NCBI GenBank assembly: GCA_019973155.2
Contig: BPQB01000035.1
Location: 124,001-188,000, forward strand
Origin: Phanerochaete sordida
Lineage: Eukaryota > Basidiomycota > Agaricomycetes > Polyporales > Phanerochaetaceae
DNA length: 64,000 nucleotides
Direction of reading: 5' to 3'
The notes under the pieces were generated by a model. That model saw nothing but the letters and a program-made list of their open reading frames with translations. It did no database searches and was not told the DNA's origin. Position numbers and translations under genes: made by a program. Shown piece after piece: positions 47,689-58,384 of this stretch (its first letter is position 1; the number at the start of each line of letters is the position of its first letter).

Positions 47689-48226
47689 CTCGGCTGTGGT
47701 GCTGGACAGATAGGGATGGCTGTCCACACAGAGATCTGCTACAAGTTTGAGCCTTTTCAAAAGGCAGAACTCTGGTATGTTAAAGCGTTCACGTACTGAT
47801 GTAGTCGTTTCTTCGGCGGTGGTCGTTTGAGACTGAGAAAGCCCGAAGAACAGGCGCCGTGTGCTGGACTTGAGGCCAGGCCTGAGGCCTTGAGGCGCCA
47901 GCCCTTTCCGACGATTTGTCACCACGCACGACTTGCTGGCACAACGCGGGAAACAGTCTGTATTATGGAGGTTGATATTCTGCTGTAAGCTGTAGACTGC
48001 ACAATGAATGCGGCTCGAGATATGAGCAACACTTAACTCGCGAGGTCGCCCTGCCATGGCGTCTATCCATCTTGCGGTCGCACCACCATCTGAAGAAATT
48101 GTGACAAAATAGGTACGGTAAGCACGCCATTTCAAAAGTCTCGCTGGTCGTATCCCGAGGATCTGTAAATTTAATACAGTGCTAAAAGATAGCCAACAGC
48201 TCCAGCTCGACGACGCAGTCTCAGAT
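47689..48226. other. divergent promoter of F-box genes 2 and 3
   Basis: 538 bp shared upstream region of two F-box paralogues. No TATA box or obvious palindrome was noticed. An open extension of the F-box 2 frame crosses it and is rejected. Confidence 0.5.
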
Positions 48227-50071
48227 ATGCTCGTCGCGGAGAAACGGCGAAGCCTTACGGCCAGACTCGAGGCCTTAGAGCAGGAGGTACTGTCGACGAA
48301 GACCGCACTTAACGAAATAGCGTGGCCAACGCGTATCCCTGCGGAACTGCTGCTGCGTATCTTCAAGTTCGTTCGGGACGAGTGGCTCGCACACGCAGAC
48401 GAGCTCCTGCTCGTTGAGAGGCTAAAATATCACCTACGCGACCCGCCCAGCTACTATAGCCACAACGCCTGGATTCGAATCACTCACGTTTGCTGTCACT
48501 GGCGTCGTACTGCCCTCGCAGACCCTTCCCTCTGGACGCAACTGCGACCCTACAGCCCTGTGTGCAACGTGGCGTTCATTCGACGCAGCCAGCGGATGCC
48601 TCTGTCCGTGACCATGTTCATGCACGATGAGGATAATAGCCTCGACATGATGCTTTTCATCCTCCAGCACTCCTCGCGGATCCGCAGTTTGCGAATACGG
48701 TACTCCTGCGCGAGCCACACACGCTTTGAAGACTGGGGCTCGTACGACTTTTCGCAGCTGCGCAGCCTCGATCTCTCGCACAAGCGCAGCCCTCCCTTCA
48801 TCCGACTCACGGACCGGTTACCTTCGCTGGACAAGATTCGGCTGAGTCACTACCCGCTGCCCACTGTCTTGTCCGTCGTGGTGACACAATCTCAAAGCCT
48901 CACTCACGTTGTGCTGGAGGACTGTTCAGCCCTCCGCGCCTGCACTTGGACGAAGTTCTTTGAAGCGCTGGAGGAGGTTGCTCCCCGCCTCCAAGAGCTT
49001 GCCCTACGGGCAGCACTTCCACACGACAAAGATATTATCCCGGAGCGAGCCAAAATCCCTTCTCTTTGTCCCCCTATTCCTCTGCCCCGTCTTCGGAACC
49101 TGGTGTTGGACGGGAAATCTCTCGACTGCTCTATAGCCCTCCGGCACCTCTCCATACCGCCCTCAGCCACGGTCACGCTCACATGTCATTGCGCTTTGAC
49201 CCTCGCATATCAGAATCCCCCAGTACCGAATAAAGACGACATGGGTGTTCTACTGGGCGCGGTCGAGCACGCACTGACGTCTAATGTCCTTGGTCCTCCT
49301 CCTCGTTTCGATACCCTCTCATTCACTGTCATCAATAACTTCATAGCCTTCCACGCAGAAGTGTTCTCCGCGAGAGATGCGAAAGATGCGTCCCAGAGCG
49401 GGCATCTGACGCTGATCCTATCCCAATGCCAGTATCTCCACGGCATCATCGAGCACTCGGTCGACTCCGCCCTCTGGCGAGACGTCGAGTACCTCTACAT
49501 CGATCCCTGCATCCACCGGAGCAACTTCGAGTACTGGAACCAGGAGTACGTCCTCCCAGAGGGCAGCTGGCGCGCCGTGCTCAGCTGCTTCCCCAAGCTC
49601 CAGGAGCTCTCGGTGCCCGACCGCGGCGAGGCGAGCCTTCTGCGTGCGCTGCAGCCCAGGGACGTGGCGCTGTGCCCCGCGCTGAAGGTGCTCAGGCTCC
49701 GCTGCGTCTGGCTGAAGGACGACCCTCCGGAGACGCCCTACGAGGCGTCGATGCCCCCCTCCAAGCTGCGACGGCGCAACTACCTCACGAAGCAGGAGTG
49801 GATCGACGCCATGGGCGGCATCCTGGACGCGCGACGAGCCCTGCGGCTCGCGCCGTTGCAGCTAAGCATCCACCACGGTCTGCAAGACCCCGCGCCTTTG
49901 TATCAGCTGGCGGAGCACGGCACACGCGTCGAGCTTCTTGACGAGGACGACCAAGATCACGGTCGTGGCCGGATACCCGAGGTCGTAGGCGGTGACTCGA
50001 ATTGTGACGACCTCGGATCCGAGTCTGGCTCGTCTGTTGCAGTCTCTGACTCCTCCGATGAAGATATGTAG
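48227..50071 (+). CDS. coiled-coil/F-box protein 3
   Basis: Intronless, 614 residues from ATG 48227 (MLVAEKRRSLTARLEALEQE); the frame extends further upstream only through non-ATG codons. Coiled coil (LEALEQEVLSTKTALNE), F-box (WPTRIPAELLLRIFKFVRDE, then RITHVCCHWRRTALADPSLW), leucine-rich region (LQELSVPDRGEASLLRALQP, LKVLRLRCVWLKDDPPETPY) and a Ser/Asp C-terminus (SGSSVAVSDSSDEDM), TAG at 50069-50071. The last 600 bp are more GC-rich than the first part. Predicted SCF substrate adaptor; closest local relatives are F-box 1 and 2. Confidence 0.9.
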   Translation: MLVAEKRRSLTARLEALEQEVLSTKTALNEIAWPTRIPAELLLRIFKFVRDEWLAHADELLLVERLKYHLRDPPSYYSHNAWIRITHVCCHWRRTALADPSLWTQLRPYSPVCNVAFIRRSQRMPLSVTMFMHDEDNSLDMMLFILQHSSRIRSLRIRYSCASHTRFEDWGSYDFSQLRSLDLSHKRSPPFIRLTDRLPSLDKIRLSHYPLPTVLSVVVTQSQSLTHVVLEDCSALRACTWTKFFEALEEVAPRLQELALRAALPHDKDIIPERAKIPSLCPPIPLPRLRNLVLDGKSLDCSIALRHLSIPPSATVTLTCHCALTLAYQNPPVPNKDDMGVLLGAVEHALTSNVLGPPPRFDTLSFTVINNFIAFHAEVFSARDAKDASQSGHLTLILSQCQYLHGIIEHSVDSALWRDVEYLYIDPCIHRSNFEYWNQEYVLPEGSWRAVLSCFPKLQELSVPDRGEASLLRALQPRDVALCPALKVLRLRCVWLKDDPPETPYEASMPPSKLRRRNYLTKQEWIDAMGGILDARRALRLAPLQLSIHHGLQDPAPLYQLAEHGTRVELLDEDDQDHGRGRIPEVVGGDSNCDDLGSESGSSVAVSDSSDEDM

Positions 50072-50420
50072 TCGGTGAAAGACGTGTCAGATAATCATCA
50101 ACTTATTTCCCCTTTAACTGGGATGTGTCTTGGGAGCGCTCCGCGAAGGGATCGACGCGCTTGCAGCGTCTGGCGAGGGCTGGCTATCGTCTCCAAATAG
50201 GTCCAGATTGTCATGAGATGTGGTAATGCGAGTCTTGCTTAGATCAAATTACATTCCGGCTGCATCCTGTAGAGTAATCGCGACACGAACACGAGACACG
50301 AACCGCGCAGACAAAAGACGCAAGATCGTCGGTGACACGCCACCCAGCCAACCGTGTGTCAAATCCTCGATACAATGGGGAAGTGTCATCCATGAGCAAA
50401 GGGGTAACAGCGCGCTCTAT
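50072..50420. other. tail-to-tail intergenic region
   Basis: 349 bp between F-box 3 and DNM1 3' ends; no coding signal. Confidence 0.55.
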
Positions 50421-53282
50421 CTATGTTGATTTTAGTGTGACCTCGGACAGGGTCCGGAACGCCTCCTTGTACGCGTCGAGGAGCGCCTTGACACGCGTGC
50501 GCTCGGCGACGAGCGCCTCGTCCTCGTTGAGCAGCTCGGGGAAGAGGTCCGGGCGGTAGAGCGCCGCGACGAGGCGGTTCTGCACCTGCTGCGACGTGTG
50601 GTTCACGAGGAAGTGCATGATCGCCTTCGGGACGAGGTCCTGGATCGTCTGCCGCACGATGTTGAAGTACGACTGGATGAGCGACCGGATCAGGTTCGTC
50701 TCCATCTCCTCGCGCATCGTCAGGTGCGCGCCGCCCTCCGACGTCTGTGCGCTGTGTCAGCAAAGGAGTCATCGGTGGAGGACAGGATACGTACCGCCTC
50801 GATGTGCTTGCCCAAGCTCTTCATGTCGAACGCGGCATTGCTCCCGGCGTTAGGGCCATCCAGCGACCGCTTGCCAGCCAAGAGACCCGAATGCGCTGGC
50901 GGCTGCCCGCCAGAGATGTCACGACCGATCGGCGTAATCGCGGTGGCACCCTGGGTCGCCATCGCCCGCTCGACGCTGGCGCCGGCGAGCGGACCAGGCC
51001 CGTTTTGGCCGAAGAAGTAGTTGAGGAACGACTCCTTTGCCGCGGCGGAGCCTGCGGGCGGTGGAGGCGCGTGCCGGGAGGAGTGGTGGTGGGAAGGCTT
51101 GGGAGAGCTAGGGCGGCGCATCGAGCCAGCGTGCGATGCCGGGCCGCTTGGTGTCGAGCGAGTGCGGTCATGCTGGCTGGTGACGGATCGCGCATCACTG
51201 GCTCGTCCAGGGATGCCGTTGATGGACCGAGCGTCGTCAGAGTCCTCATCCTCGTCAGCGAGGCCGTTGCCGTTCACGGGCTCGTCGGCTAATGGCTACA
51301 GTACATGAGACCGGATAAACATGTAGGTAAATGCGCTCGAACTTACTCTTGGCGGTGGCAAGTGCTTAGTGGGAGCTGAGCTTCCGCCTTGAGCAGCCTG
51401 GGCAGCCATGGCTGATCCGGTGATGAACGCGGGGTGGTTGGTGTTGATGTATGCGGTTTGGATGTCGATGAGGCTCTGGGTATAGTCGGTGGCGGGTCCA
51501 AGGCGTTCACGGAGAAGCTCGGAGACAACTTCCACAAGCTGGGCGTGCAGCCTTGGGAATCGTTGCAGTTCCTGGTTGTGGGTCAGAAGCCGCGTATGGT
51601 TGTCGAAGGGCAGTCTACTTACAGAGCTTGTGCAGTTATGGCAGATCTTGACAAGCTCCTCATACACAAGCTCGACACAGCGTAAGCTCGGCGCCTCGAG
51701 GAGCTTGATCTGAGGCTTGACCAGGAGGTCGAAAGCAATTTCCGGTACAAACAGACTCGGCCTGGGACCGGTCGAGTTGCGGATGGCGGTTCTGATGTCC
51801 TGGTTATCGAGATTGTGCGTGGCGTCAATCGAGCCTAGGGCCTGGCCGAAGACGTCATTGAAAATGTAGTATATCCGAGCGCCGCCCGACAGCTCCTTAG
51901 TAGAGATGTCGAGGTTCGTGCCTTCAATGGACGACACGAAGTCGCGCGCGAACTGAGTCATGAGGCGCAGGATGAGGGCCCCTTGCTGTATCTCGGTTAG
52001 CTCGCGCGTTCGTCGCATCAGCGAAGCTAATTACCTGGTTACTGTCGCCATAGATGGCGGCGTCGCCAAAGGAGTTGAGCTCCTGCTGGGCCTGGCCCAT
52101 CAGGGTGTTCAACCGCGCCTTCATGTCTGGCAGTTTGTCGCGGATGTGGTTCATGAGGACCTGGTTGAGGGTCCGCGCAAGGTACTTGGTACCGTTCTTG
52201 TGTGCGATATTCCGATATGCAGGATGGCTCCTGAAGAACTCGGATTCCGCGTCCAAGGCGTCGCTCATGCTCTTGTTGGAGTTGATATCCTGCTGACTGC
52301 GGTTCACGACACCAATGAATCCCAGCTTCAAGGGATAGACGCGACCAGTGAGGATATCCAGCGCGTTCGTGCCAGCGTCCATGAGGTCCAGCTTCGTGAG
52401 GACGCCGATCGTCCTGCGACCCTGAGGATCCACCGAACGAGCGAGTTTCAACGATTCAGAGTTCGCGAGATCGACATTGGCAGCGGATACGGAGAGAATA
52501 ACGCTGTGGAGACTGTGTTGGCGGATGCGGTTCAGGTCGCACGAAGGCATGTACGCACCAGTTGGGTTTTGAGATATAGTCGAGGACGAGGCTACGGATC
52601 TGGCGTTCAATGTCGCTAGGCTGGTCACCAACCGGAATCTACAACATCATCCAAGGTCAGGCTGGGGACCGCACACAAAGGGGAGCGGACGCGCCTTTGT
52701 TAGGCCGGGCAAGTCGACAAGGGTGAGGTCGAGGACGTTCGGGCTGTATATCCGAAGGTGAATGGGGAGCTTGCTGATACCCTTGTTCTGGCCCGCAACC
52801 CGGTACGTCTCCTGCTCAATCTCCTTCCGGATCTCGTCGAAGTCCGTGAACCGTTTGTCGATGTGCAGGAACTGGCCCCACTCGGTGTACGTCTGTGAGC
52901 TGTCCTCGGGCACCGGCGTGTGGATGAGCTGCAGAACGAGTGGTCGCCGGGTCACAATGCCAGATCCCCGCGGCAAGAAGTCGCGGCCAACAATGCTGCG
53001 CTGCACGTCAAGGCGGGGTCAGGACTACGCGAAGTGCACGACATACGTTTCAAGCACGCTGGACTTTCCCGCGGACTGGCTGCCAACCTAGGATGTCTCG
53101 TGTCATTGCAGCCCTCCGTCACGTTGGTCGCGAGACCTACCACAGCCAGCTGGGGCATGTCCAGCTCTCCTCCTGCGGACGCGCGCATGAGCACCTGGCT
53201 TGGGGCCGCCGGCAAAAGACGCACCAAGATTCGCGAATGTATCTTGGAGTTTGTTGACCAGCTTGATGAGGTCGGCGTCCAT
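50421..53282 (-). CDS. DNM1: dynamin-related GTPase of mitochondrial/peroxisomal fission
   Basis: ATG at 53280-53282: [20 protein letters not shown], intron, [20 protein letters not shown] (P-loop) [40 protein letters not shown] then TK (switch 2 DLPG), [40 protein letters not shown] (TKLD), [20 protein letters not shown]. The stalk follows: [75 protein letters not shown]. Then a Ser/Pro/His-rich insert containing SFLNYFFG, and the GTPase effector domain (50421-50717: [20 protein letters not shown]). TAG at 50421-50423. The wording [22 protein letters not shown] and the YFFG insert fit Dnm1 rather than Vps1. It self-assembles on the outer membrane to constrict mitochondria. About nine small introns; intact. 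Housekeeping gene inside an F-box cluster. Confidence 0.92.
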
Positions 53283-53589
53283 GGTCGTTACTGGAGGACG
53301 TAGAGAGCGTCCGGGTCGTCGTTGGGGTCGTCGCGAAAGGTAGGAGTGTAAAAGCAAAGCTGCGTGTCGCGGCGGCGCGTAGTTCTTTTCCGCATTTCAA
53401 ACATTCCTGCCATACTCGGAGATATCTTCCGAAATGGGACTTATCAGCGCGCGTCTATCTCCCTCTCTGCGGATGCCCTCCTGCCTTCTGCCGTCCCTTG
53501 AGTATGCTCGTCGCGTTGCGACGGCTCTGGCTTTTAGATTTCAGATTTCAAACACCAACATGAAATGCTCCAAGTCTTAACGTCTTATC
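53283..53589. other. DNM1 promoter region
   Basis: 307 bp between DNM1 start and an F-box pseudogene fragment. No motif singled out. Confidence 0.5.
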
Positions 53590-54044
53590 ATGACCAGCGA
53601 AGGAGGCGTATTCGGCGGCATACAGACCCTGAAGAGGGCGCCGCGTGGCGCGTGGCGCTGGTAGGCCGCCTGACGAAGTTGCGCGGCATCTCAGTGAATG
53701 GATGTGGCGTGCCGGGCCTCCGCGCAACGCTCCTGCCAGCCCAAAATGATGCAGCGCGGGTTCTGTAGCTTGCACCGGAGATGCTACAGCTGCGCAGCAT
53801 CCCGAAAGGGGACGACTCCTGGGCGTTGCTGGTCCCCAGGACGATGAAGATGTTCCCGCCCTTCTCTATTCCGAGGCCAAGGGCCTCGTGGGTATCCTGC
53901 ACCAGAGACGATGGTATTTGGGCGGGGAAGGGCATTGTTTGCACGACTCTGCAGGGCCTCTCGGAGAGCGGCATAGAGCTCGAGCATTTACCGAGGAGCT
54001 TGCCCAACTTATCTAGAGATGACTGGCGCAACTTAGAGGGCTGA
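53590..54044 (+). pseudogene. F-box protein C-terminal fragment, frameshifted and with a nonsense codon
   Basis: Related to the C-terminal quarter of the F-box gene at 58385-60079. SEGGVFGGIQTL aligns with SDESIFGGMDAV of that gene; the match then shifts frame to GRLTKLRGISVNGCGVPGLR and ATLLPAQNDAARVL, which aligns with GRLTKLRGLSVDECGAPGLR and AALLPSQDEPAQVL. The next codon is TAG (53766-53768) where the intact gene has TGG; after it LAPEMLQLRS matches WPALEVLQLRN, and the end ESGIELEHLPRS matches ECGVELEVVPES. No F-box or start region is present. So there is one frameshift, one nonsense mutation and a missing 5' part: a decayed partial duplicate in the opposite orientation to its relative. 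Confidence 0.85.
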
Positions 54045-54704
54045 AAGAGATGAAAGTTTGGATTTATGGGGCTCAGGTAGCCGTCACCTAAAATTATATT
54101 CCGAGCGACGAAGTCTGAATAGATTTGAATCGTGAACGAAGTGCCTCAGGTGCAGTTTTCTGGCCTTGTCTTCGTGCCACTTTTCCACCAAGTATGCTAG
54201 CCCTGCAAGCAACTCTCCTGTGCAAGACGGGCTGTTGTTGCCCTGTCACGCAGGGGCCAGGGTACGGGTGTGAGTAGATTTGTCAAAAGGGGTTGACCAT
54301 CAGCTCAAACGCATGCTGACATTCCGTCAGCTTAGCGTGGCTCATGCCTACAGCTACAGGCTGGACTGCATAAAGCGTCGTGGGAAGACCTCGAGTTCTC
54401 TTTTGAATCAGAGGTTCTCTTGGTTCTAAGTTAGCTGGGGTCCAGTTCCAGTACACGCGCCAGAGCGCATCGTTATACCTCAAGAATGAAAACACAATTA
54501 TCAGTGTAGCGTATGTATGCAATGTATATTCGTGTCGTAGAGGTGAACAGACGTGGTGTAGACAGACTTCGTGGGCAGATGGCGGTGGTAAATAATCAAG
54601 TCGCGAAAAGCCGGAAAGGCGAGGTAAGCGCGCAAGCGTGGGCGCTTCCCAAACCTTTCGTGCGACGACGTCGAGCCACCTCGTTTGCAACCTCCACCAC
54701 CTCC
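54045..54704. other. promoter region of ATP4
   Basis: 660 bp between the F-box fragment and ATP4; short frames only, nothing recognised. Confidence 0.5.
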
Positions 54705-55673
54705 ATGGCGTCCAGACTTGCCGTCAACGCTCTCAGGGCATCTGGTACGCAAACTATGCCGTTTTGAAGGCTCCCTGTCTCAAACCACATCCCCAGTACG
54801 CCCCCAGGCGACCTCTGCCTTCCCCCGGGTCCTCGCGTACGTGCCGCCATCTGCACATTTGGCATGACAAACTGACGTGCAGGACGGTCTTTGTGTATAT
54901 TGAACGACGCGTAGCCGTGGCATGGCGAGCTCCCCCAACCAACAACCGCCCTCTGAGCGTGCTTCCGAGCTCATCAACCAGCTCCCCTCGTCTCCTGGCC
55001 TGATCACCAAGACCGGCTCCGCCATCCTCGGCGCTGGCCTCGTCGCCACCGCGATCTCGCAGGAGCTCTATGTCATGAACGAGGAGACCGTCATTGCCGC
55101 TGGTTTCGTCATCCTCATCTCCTTCATTGCCCGGGTGAGCAGCCCCACGCGACCTCCCTTTCGGACACGAGTTATTCACGCTTTGGGACGACCTACAGAG
55201 CATGCGCGAGCCGTACAAGGAGTGGGCCGACGGCCACATCAACAAGGTCCGCGACATCCTCTACAGCGCGCGTGCCGAGCACACCCAAGCGGTTAAGGAC
55301 CGCATCGCCAACGTCGAGAAGATGAAGGACGTCGTCGAGGTCACCGAGGGCCTCTTCGCCATGGCGAAGGAGACCGCCCAGCTCGAGTCCGAGATCTTCG
55401 TCCAGCGCCAGAAGGTCGCCCTCGCCTCCGAGGTCAAGGCCGTCCTCGACAGCTGGGTCCGCTTCGAGCAGCAGCAGAAGGAGTCGGAGCAGGCCGACCT
55501 TGCCAAGACCGTCATCGAGAACGTCCTCAAGAGCATCAACGATGAGAAGACTCAGCGTGACATCCTTGCTGGCGCCGTTGCCGAGGTCGAGCGTATGTCC
55601 GAGGGTCCGCCTGTCTCTGTCGCACGCTCAACCATCTCCTTCTGCAGAGCTCGTCAAGAACAAGGCCATCTAA
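54705..55673 (+). CDS. ATP4: mitochondrial ATP synthase subunit b (F1Fo peripheral stalk)
   Basis: ATG 54705: MASRLAVNALRASG followed, after a 25-30 bp-scale first intron, by a Ser/Ala/Arg-rich presequence for mitochondrial import. After a second intron the mature part reads MASSPNQQPPSERASELINQ, then GLITKTGSAILGAGLVATAI, SQELYVMNEETVIAAGFVIL and ISFIAR (two membrane helices around the conserved E-LYVxNEET). After another intron: PYKEWADGHINKVRDILYSA, HTQAVKDRIANVEKMKDVVE, LESEIFVQRQKVALASEVKA, VLDSWVRFEQQQKESEQADL, i.e. the long stalk helix, with the last exon EQLVKNKAI and TAA at 55671-55673. About 245 residues, family-typical. It anchors the stator linking Fo to F1 in the inner membrane. 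Exon 1-2 borders are uncertain; the rest is clear. Intact housekeeping gene. Confidence 0.92.
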
Positions 55674-56267
55674 AGTGCCGCATTGCTTGTCGTGTTCACT
55701 CATTAGATGATATTTCCCTATGTGAATTCGCAACATGCTTACATCTCACTTATTTGTGCGAACCGCTCCGTGATCAGAGAAAGTGAGTATAGGTGAGTAT
55801 TTTAGGCCTACGGCGAGACATTAGGACTCGCGCGCGACATTGCAGAGGGTCCTCGAGGGTCTACAAGCGAGTCCAAACCCGTATGTCACAGACAAGTAAC
55901 CTCACAAAACAGCTGGAGCCCGTGCAATTGAGTCACACGCCTCATCCCCCGAAACTCGGGCGCTTCTAGCCTCTGCGCCACCGCTTATGTCGTAGTCTAA
56001 CAGTCTCTACGACGAGTCCGAGTGAGTCCACCGCTTGAACGAGGCAAACAGTGCCTTCCTTTTGTGAACTCCTGTGTGTTGGTGAGCGGAGTCAAGACTG
56101 TGGGCCCGCTGTGGTCAGGGGCCGTATATAAAGCTCCAGCTGGGACGTCAATTTCCTTCCGCTTCCCCATCCCCTTGACTCCGCCTTTCACCTCCTTCCC
56201 ACCAGTGAGCTCAGTGATCTAGGCTTTTTTCTCGTTTCCCACTCTCACAACCACCTGCAGACTTCAC
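55674..56267. other. intergenic region with promoter of F-box 4
   Basis: 594 bp holding the ATP4 3' UTR and the promoter of F-box 4, including a TATA box at 56125. Pyrimidine-rich leader (CTTTTTTCTCGTTTCCC) just before the ATG. Confidence 0.5.
56125..56133 (+). promoter_or_regulatory. TATA box of F-box 4
   Basis: TATATAAAG, 135 bp upstream of the ATG at 56268, followed by a CT-rich initiator-like stretch. Confidence 0.6.
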
Positions 56268-58181
56268 ATGGCAGCCATACAGCATGGGGAGGAAACCAGC
56301 AATGTAGTGTTCGCCGGCCATGGCCCCAGGCTCGACCGCGCAACAAGAGCGCACCTGGAAGCGGGCATCCGTGTAGGCGAGAAGATGCTCGTGGGCATGA
56401 AGCACGCGCTCAATGCGGATATCTGGGTCAATCGCCTGCCCGACGAGCTCCTCCTCGAGATATTCAAGTGTTACATCGCCTGGCGCAAGAAGCAGCTCGG
56501 GGACTGCAACATCGTGCAGGCGTTCAGGAACCGGGGCCACGGGACCCTCGCCTGGGTGCGCATCACACACGTCTGCCACCACTGGCGGCAGCTCGCGCTC
56601 TCCTGCGCAACCTTCTGGTCCGACATCCGCCTCTCGCGCTACTCCGCGGCCCACGCCTTCCTCGAGCGGAGCCAGCAGGCGCCCCTGTCCATTCACTGCC
56701 GCCTCCTCTACAGCGACGCCACGAAGCGCACGAAGAAGTACCAGCTGCTGCAGACGATGCTCGCGCAGGCGAGCCGCATCCGCGCCCTCTCCCTCTCGTA
56801 CAGCAACCTCGAGCACAACACCCGCAGCCGCTACCCCGCGGAGCCCGACATGGGCACCTGCGAGTTCCCCGAGCTCCGGTCGCTCAGCATGACGCTCGAG
56901 AGCGGCAACGAGAACACCGCGCCGTCGTTCGTCGCTCGCTGCCCGTCGTTCCCCCGCCTGCAGGAGCTCCGCCTCCAGAACTACAGCCTCTCGCTCGTCG
57001 AGACGCTCGCCCAGAAGGTGCCGAGTCTCGCGCGGCTGCACTTGACGGGGTACAACAGCGAGGTGATGGTCGACTGGAATGCGGTCCTCACCTTCCTGCG
57101 CTCGTTGCCTCAGCTCGAGGAGCTGTGCCTATGCGACGACGTCCGCCACTCGCAGGTTGCTGCCCTCGGCGACCCTCTCAATCAATCCACCCTCGCGTTG
57201 AACACCATCGTCACGCTCCCAAAGCTCATATTCCTCCGTCTGGCCTGTCCCATCCAGTCGGCGCCGATACTGCTTCGGCATATCTCACATCCCGCGAATA
57301 CCAAAGTGAGGATCGATGTCGATCCACCGATGGGCCCGCTCGGAGGCGTAGAAGACGGGCTAGCTATCTTCGCCACCGCACTCGGTCTGCACATCACGGG
57401 CCAAAGGGTCCTTGGGGAATCGGAGCCCTTCCTCTCCTTCAGCATCGACTCGCCTACAGAAACTGGCGTGCGAGTGTGCATGTGGACGGAGGCGCTGCCC
57501 ACCCTCTCCCAAGCCGGAGACTCGTCCTACTCGCGCGGCTCGGACGTCTACTCCCGCGCCTCCATCCAACTCTACTTCCTCTACTACACCGCCGCGACCG
57601 TCTTCATGAACTTCACCAAGGCGCTGCCCCTCGAGACGATCCAGTGCCTCTTCGTCGGCGGGTACAGCGCTGGCGAGCTGTCGTACATCCCGTGCGAGCA
57701 CACGTGGCGCACGGCGTTCGCGGGCGCAACGCACGTCCGCGAGCTGTCAGTGTACGCGAACTCGGGGCGCCACCTGCCGACCGCGCTGTGTCCGACGGTC
57801 GCGACGGCGTGCGACGGCACGCAGGCGTGGCGCGTGCTCTTCCCGCGCATCGACGTGCTCCGCATGCAGCACCCCGACTTCACGCGCGGCGATGCGATCC
57901 GCTGGAAGGCCGCGATGCCGCCCGCGGGCTGGGTCGTCGACCTGCAGGGCGCGGACGGCCCGCGTCAGGTCGGGCTGCGCATGCGCCTCGCGCGCCTCGT
58001 CGTCCGCAAGGCCGTTCAGATCGACGTGGCGCACCTCAACCTGCTCAAGCAGTGCCTCGGCGCGGCGGCTGTCGAGTGGGACGGCGTCAAGAAGTGGCGG
58101 GGGCGCCTGCCGAATCAGGGCCGGGCGGCGGTGCTCGAGTATGTCAACCACGACCCCGGGTGGGTGGACGACGATATCTAG
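56268..58181 (+). CDS. F-box protein 4 (divergent member)
   Basis: Intronless, 637 residues, ATG 56268. The N-terminus (MAAIQHGEETSNVVFAGHGP) lacks the coiled coil of the other members; F-box: VNRLPDELLLEIFKCYIAWR, then RITHVCHHWRQLALSCATFW. Leucine-rich repeats follow (FPRLQELRLQNYSLSLVETL, LPQLEELCLCDD, THVRELSVYANSGRHLPTAL), and the C-terminus is DHDPGWVDDDI-like without the Ser/Asp tail. GC content at third positions is much higher than in F-box 1-3, which opens long spurious frames on other strands (one runs 56468-58720). Predicted SCF substrate receptor, more distant from the other four genes. TAG at 58179-58181. Confidence 0.88.
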   Translation: MAAIQHGEETSNVVFAGHGPRLDRATRAHLEAGIRVGEKMLVGMKHALNADIWVNRLPDELLLEIFKCYIAWRKKQLGDCNIVQAFRNRGHGTLAWVRITHVCHHWRQLALSCATFWSDIRLSRYSAAHAFLERSQQAPLSIHCRLLYSDATKRTKKYQLLQTMLAQASRIRALSLSYSNLEHNTRSRYPAEPDMGTCEFPELRSLSMTLESGNENTAPSFVARCPSFPRLQELRLQNYSLSLVETLAQKVPSLARLHLTGYNSEVMVDWNAVLTFLRSLPQLEELCLCDDVRHSQVAALGDPLNQSTLALNTIVTLPKLIFLRLACPIQSAPILLRHISHPANTKVRIDVDPPMGPLGGVEDGLAIFATALGLHITGQRVLGESEPFLSFSIDSPTETGVRVCMWTEALPTLSQAGDSSYSRGSDVYSRASIQLYFLYYTAATVFMNFTKALPLETIQCLFVGGYSAGELSYIPCEHTWRTAFAGATHVRELSVYANSGRHLPTALCPTVATACDGTQAWRVLFPRIDVLRMQHPDFTRGDAIRWKAAMPPAGWVVDLQGADGPRQVGLRMRLARLVVRKAVQIDVAHLNLLKQCLGAAAVEWDGVKKWRGRLPNQGRAAVLEYVNHDPGWVDDDI

Positions 58182-58384
58182 GGCTCTCGGGAAGATTGGG
58201 CGGAGAGGATTTTCTTATTAGTATACCTTGCATATGTAGCAGTATCTGTCACTCTGTACGTCTGAATATCATGGCTTTCTGGAGCTACGCGAATCAACAG
58301 AATTCTGGGACAACATTCGCCTCCGTTCGTCAACACTACCCGCTCTCAAATTATCTAGTCCACATACATAGTTCTGGGTGGCAG

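Noticed and set aside
47689..48366. N-terminal extension of F-box 2 to 851 residues
   Set aside because: Homology to F-box 1 and 3 begins at MSVVDQRRREL; the extension lacks similarity and occupies the divergent promoter, overlapping F-box 3.
50421..53282. Assignment of the dynamin as VPS1
   Set aside because: [23 protein letters not shown] and the YFFG insert fit Dnm1; Vps1 has a different middle wording.
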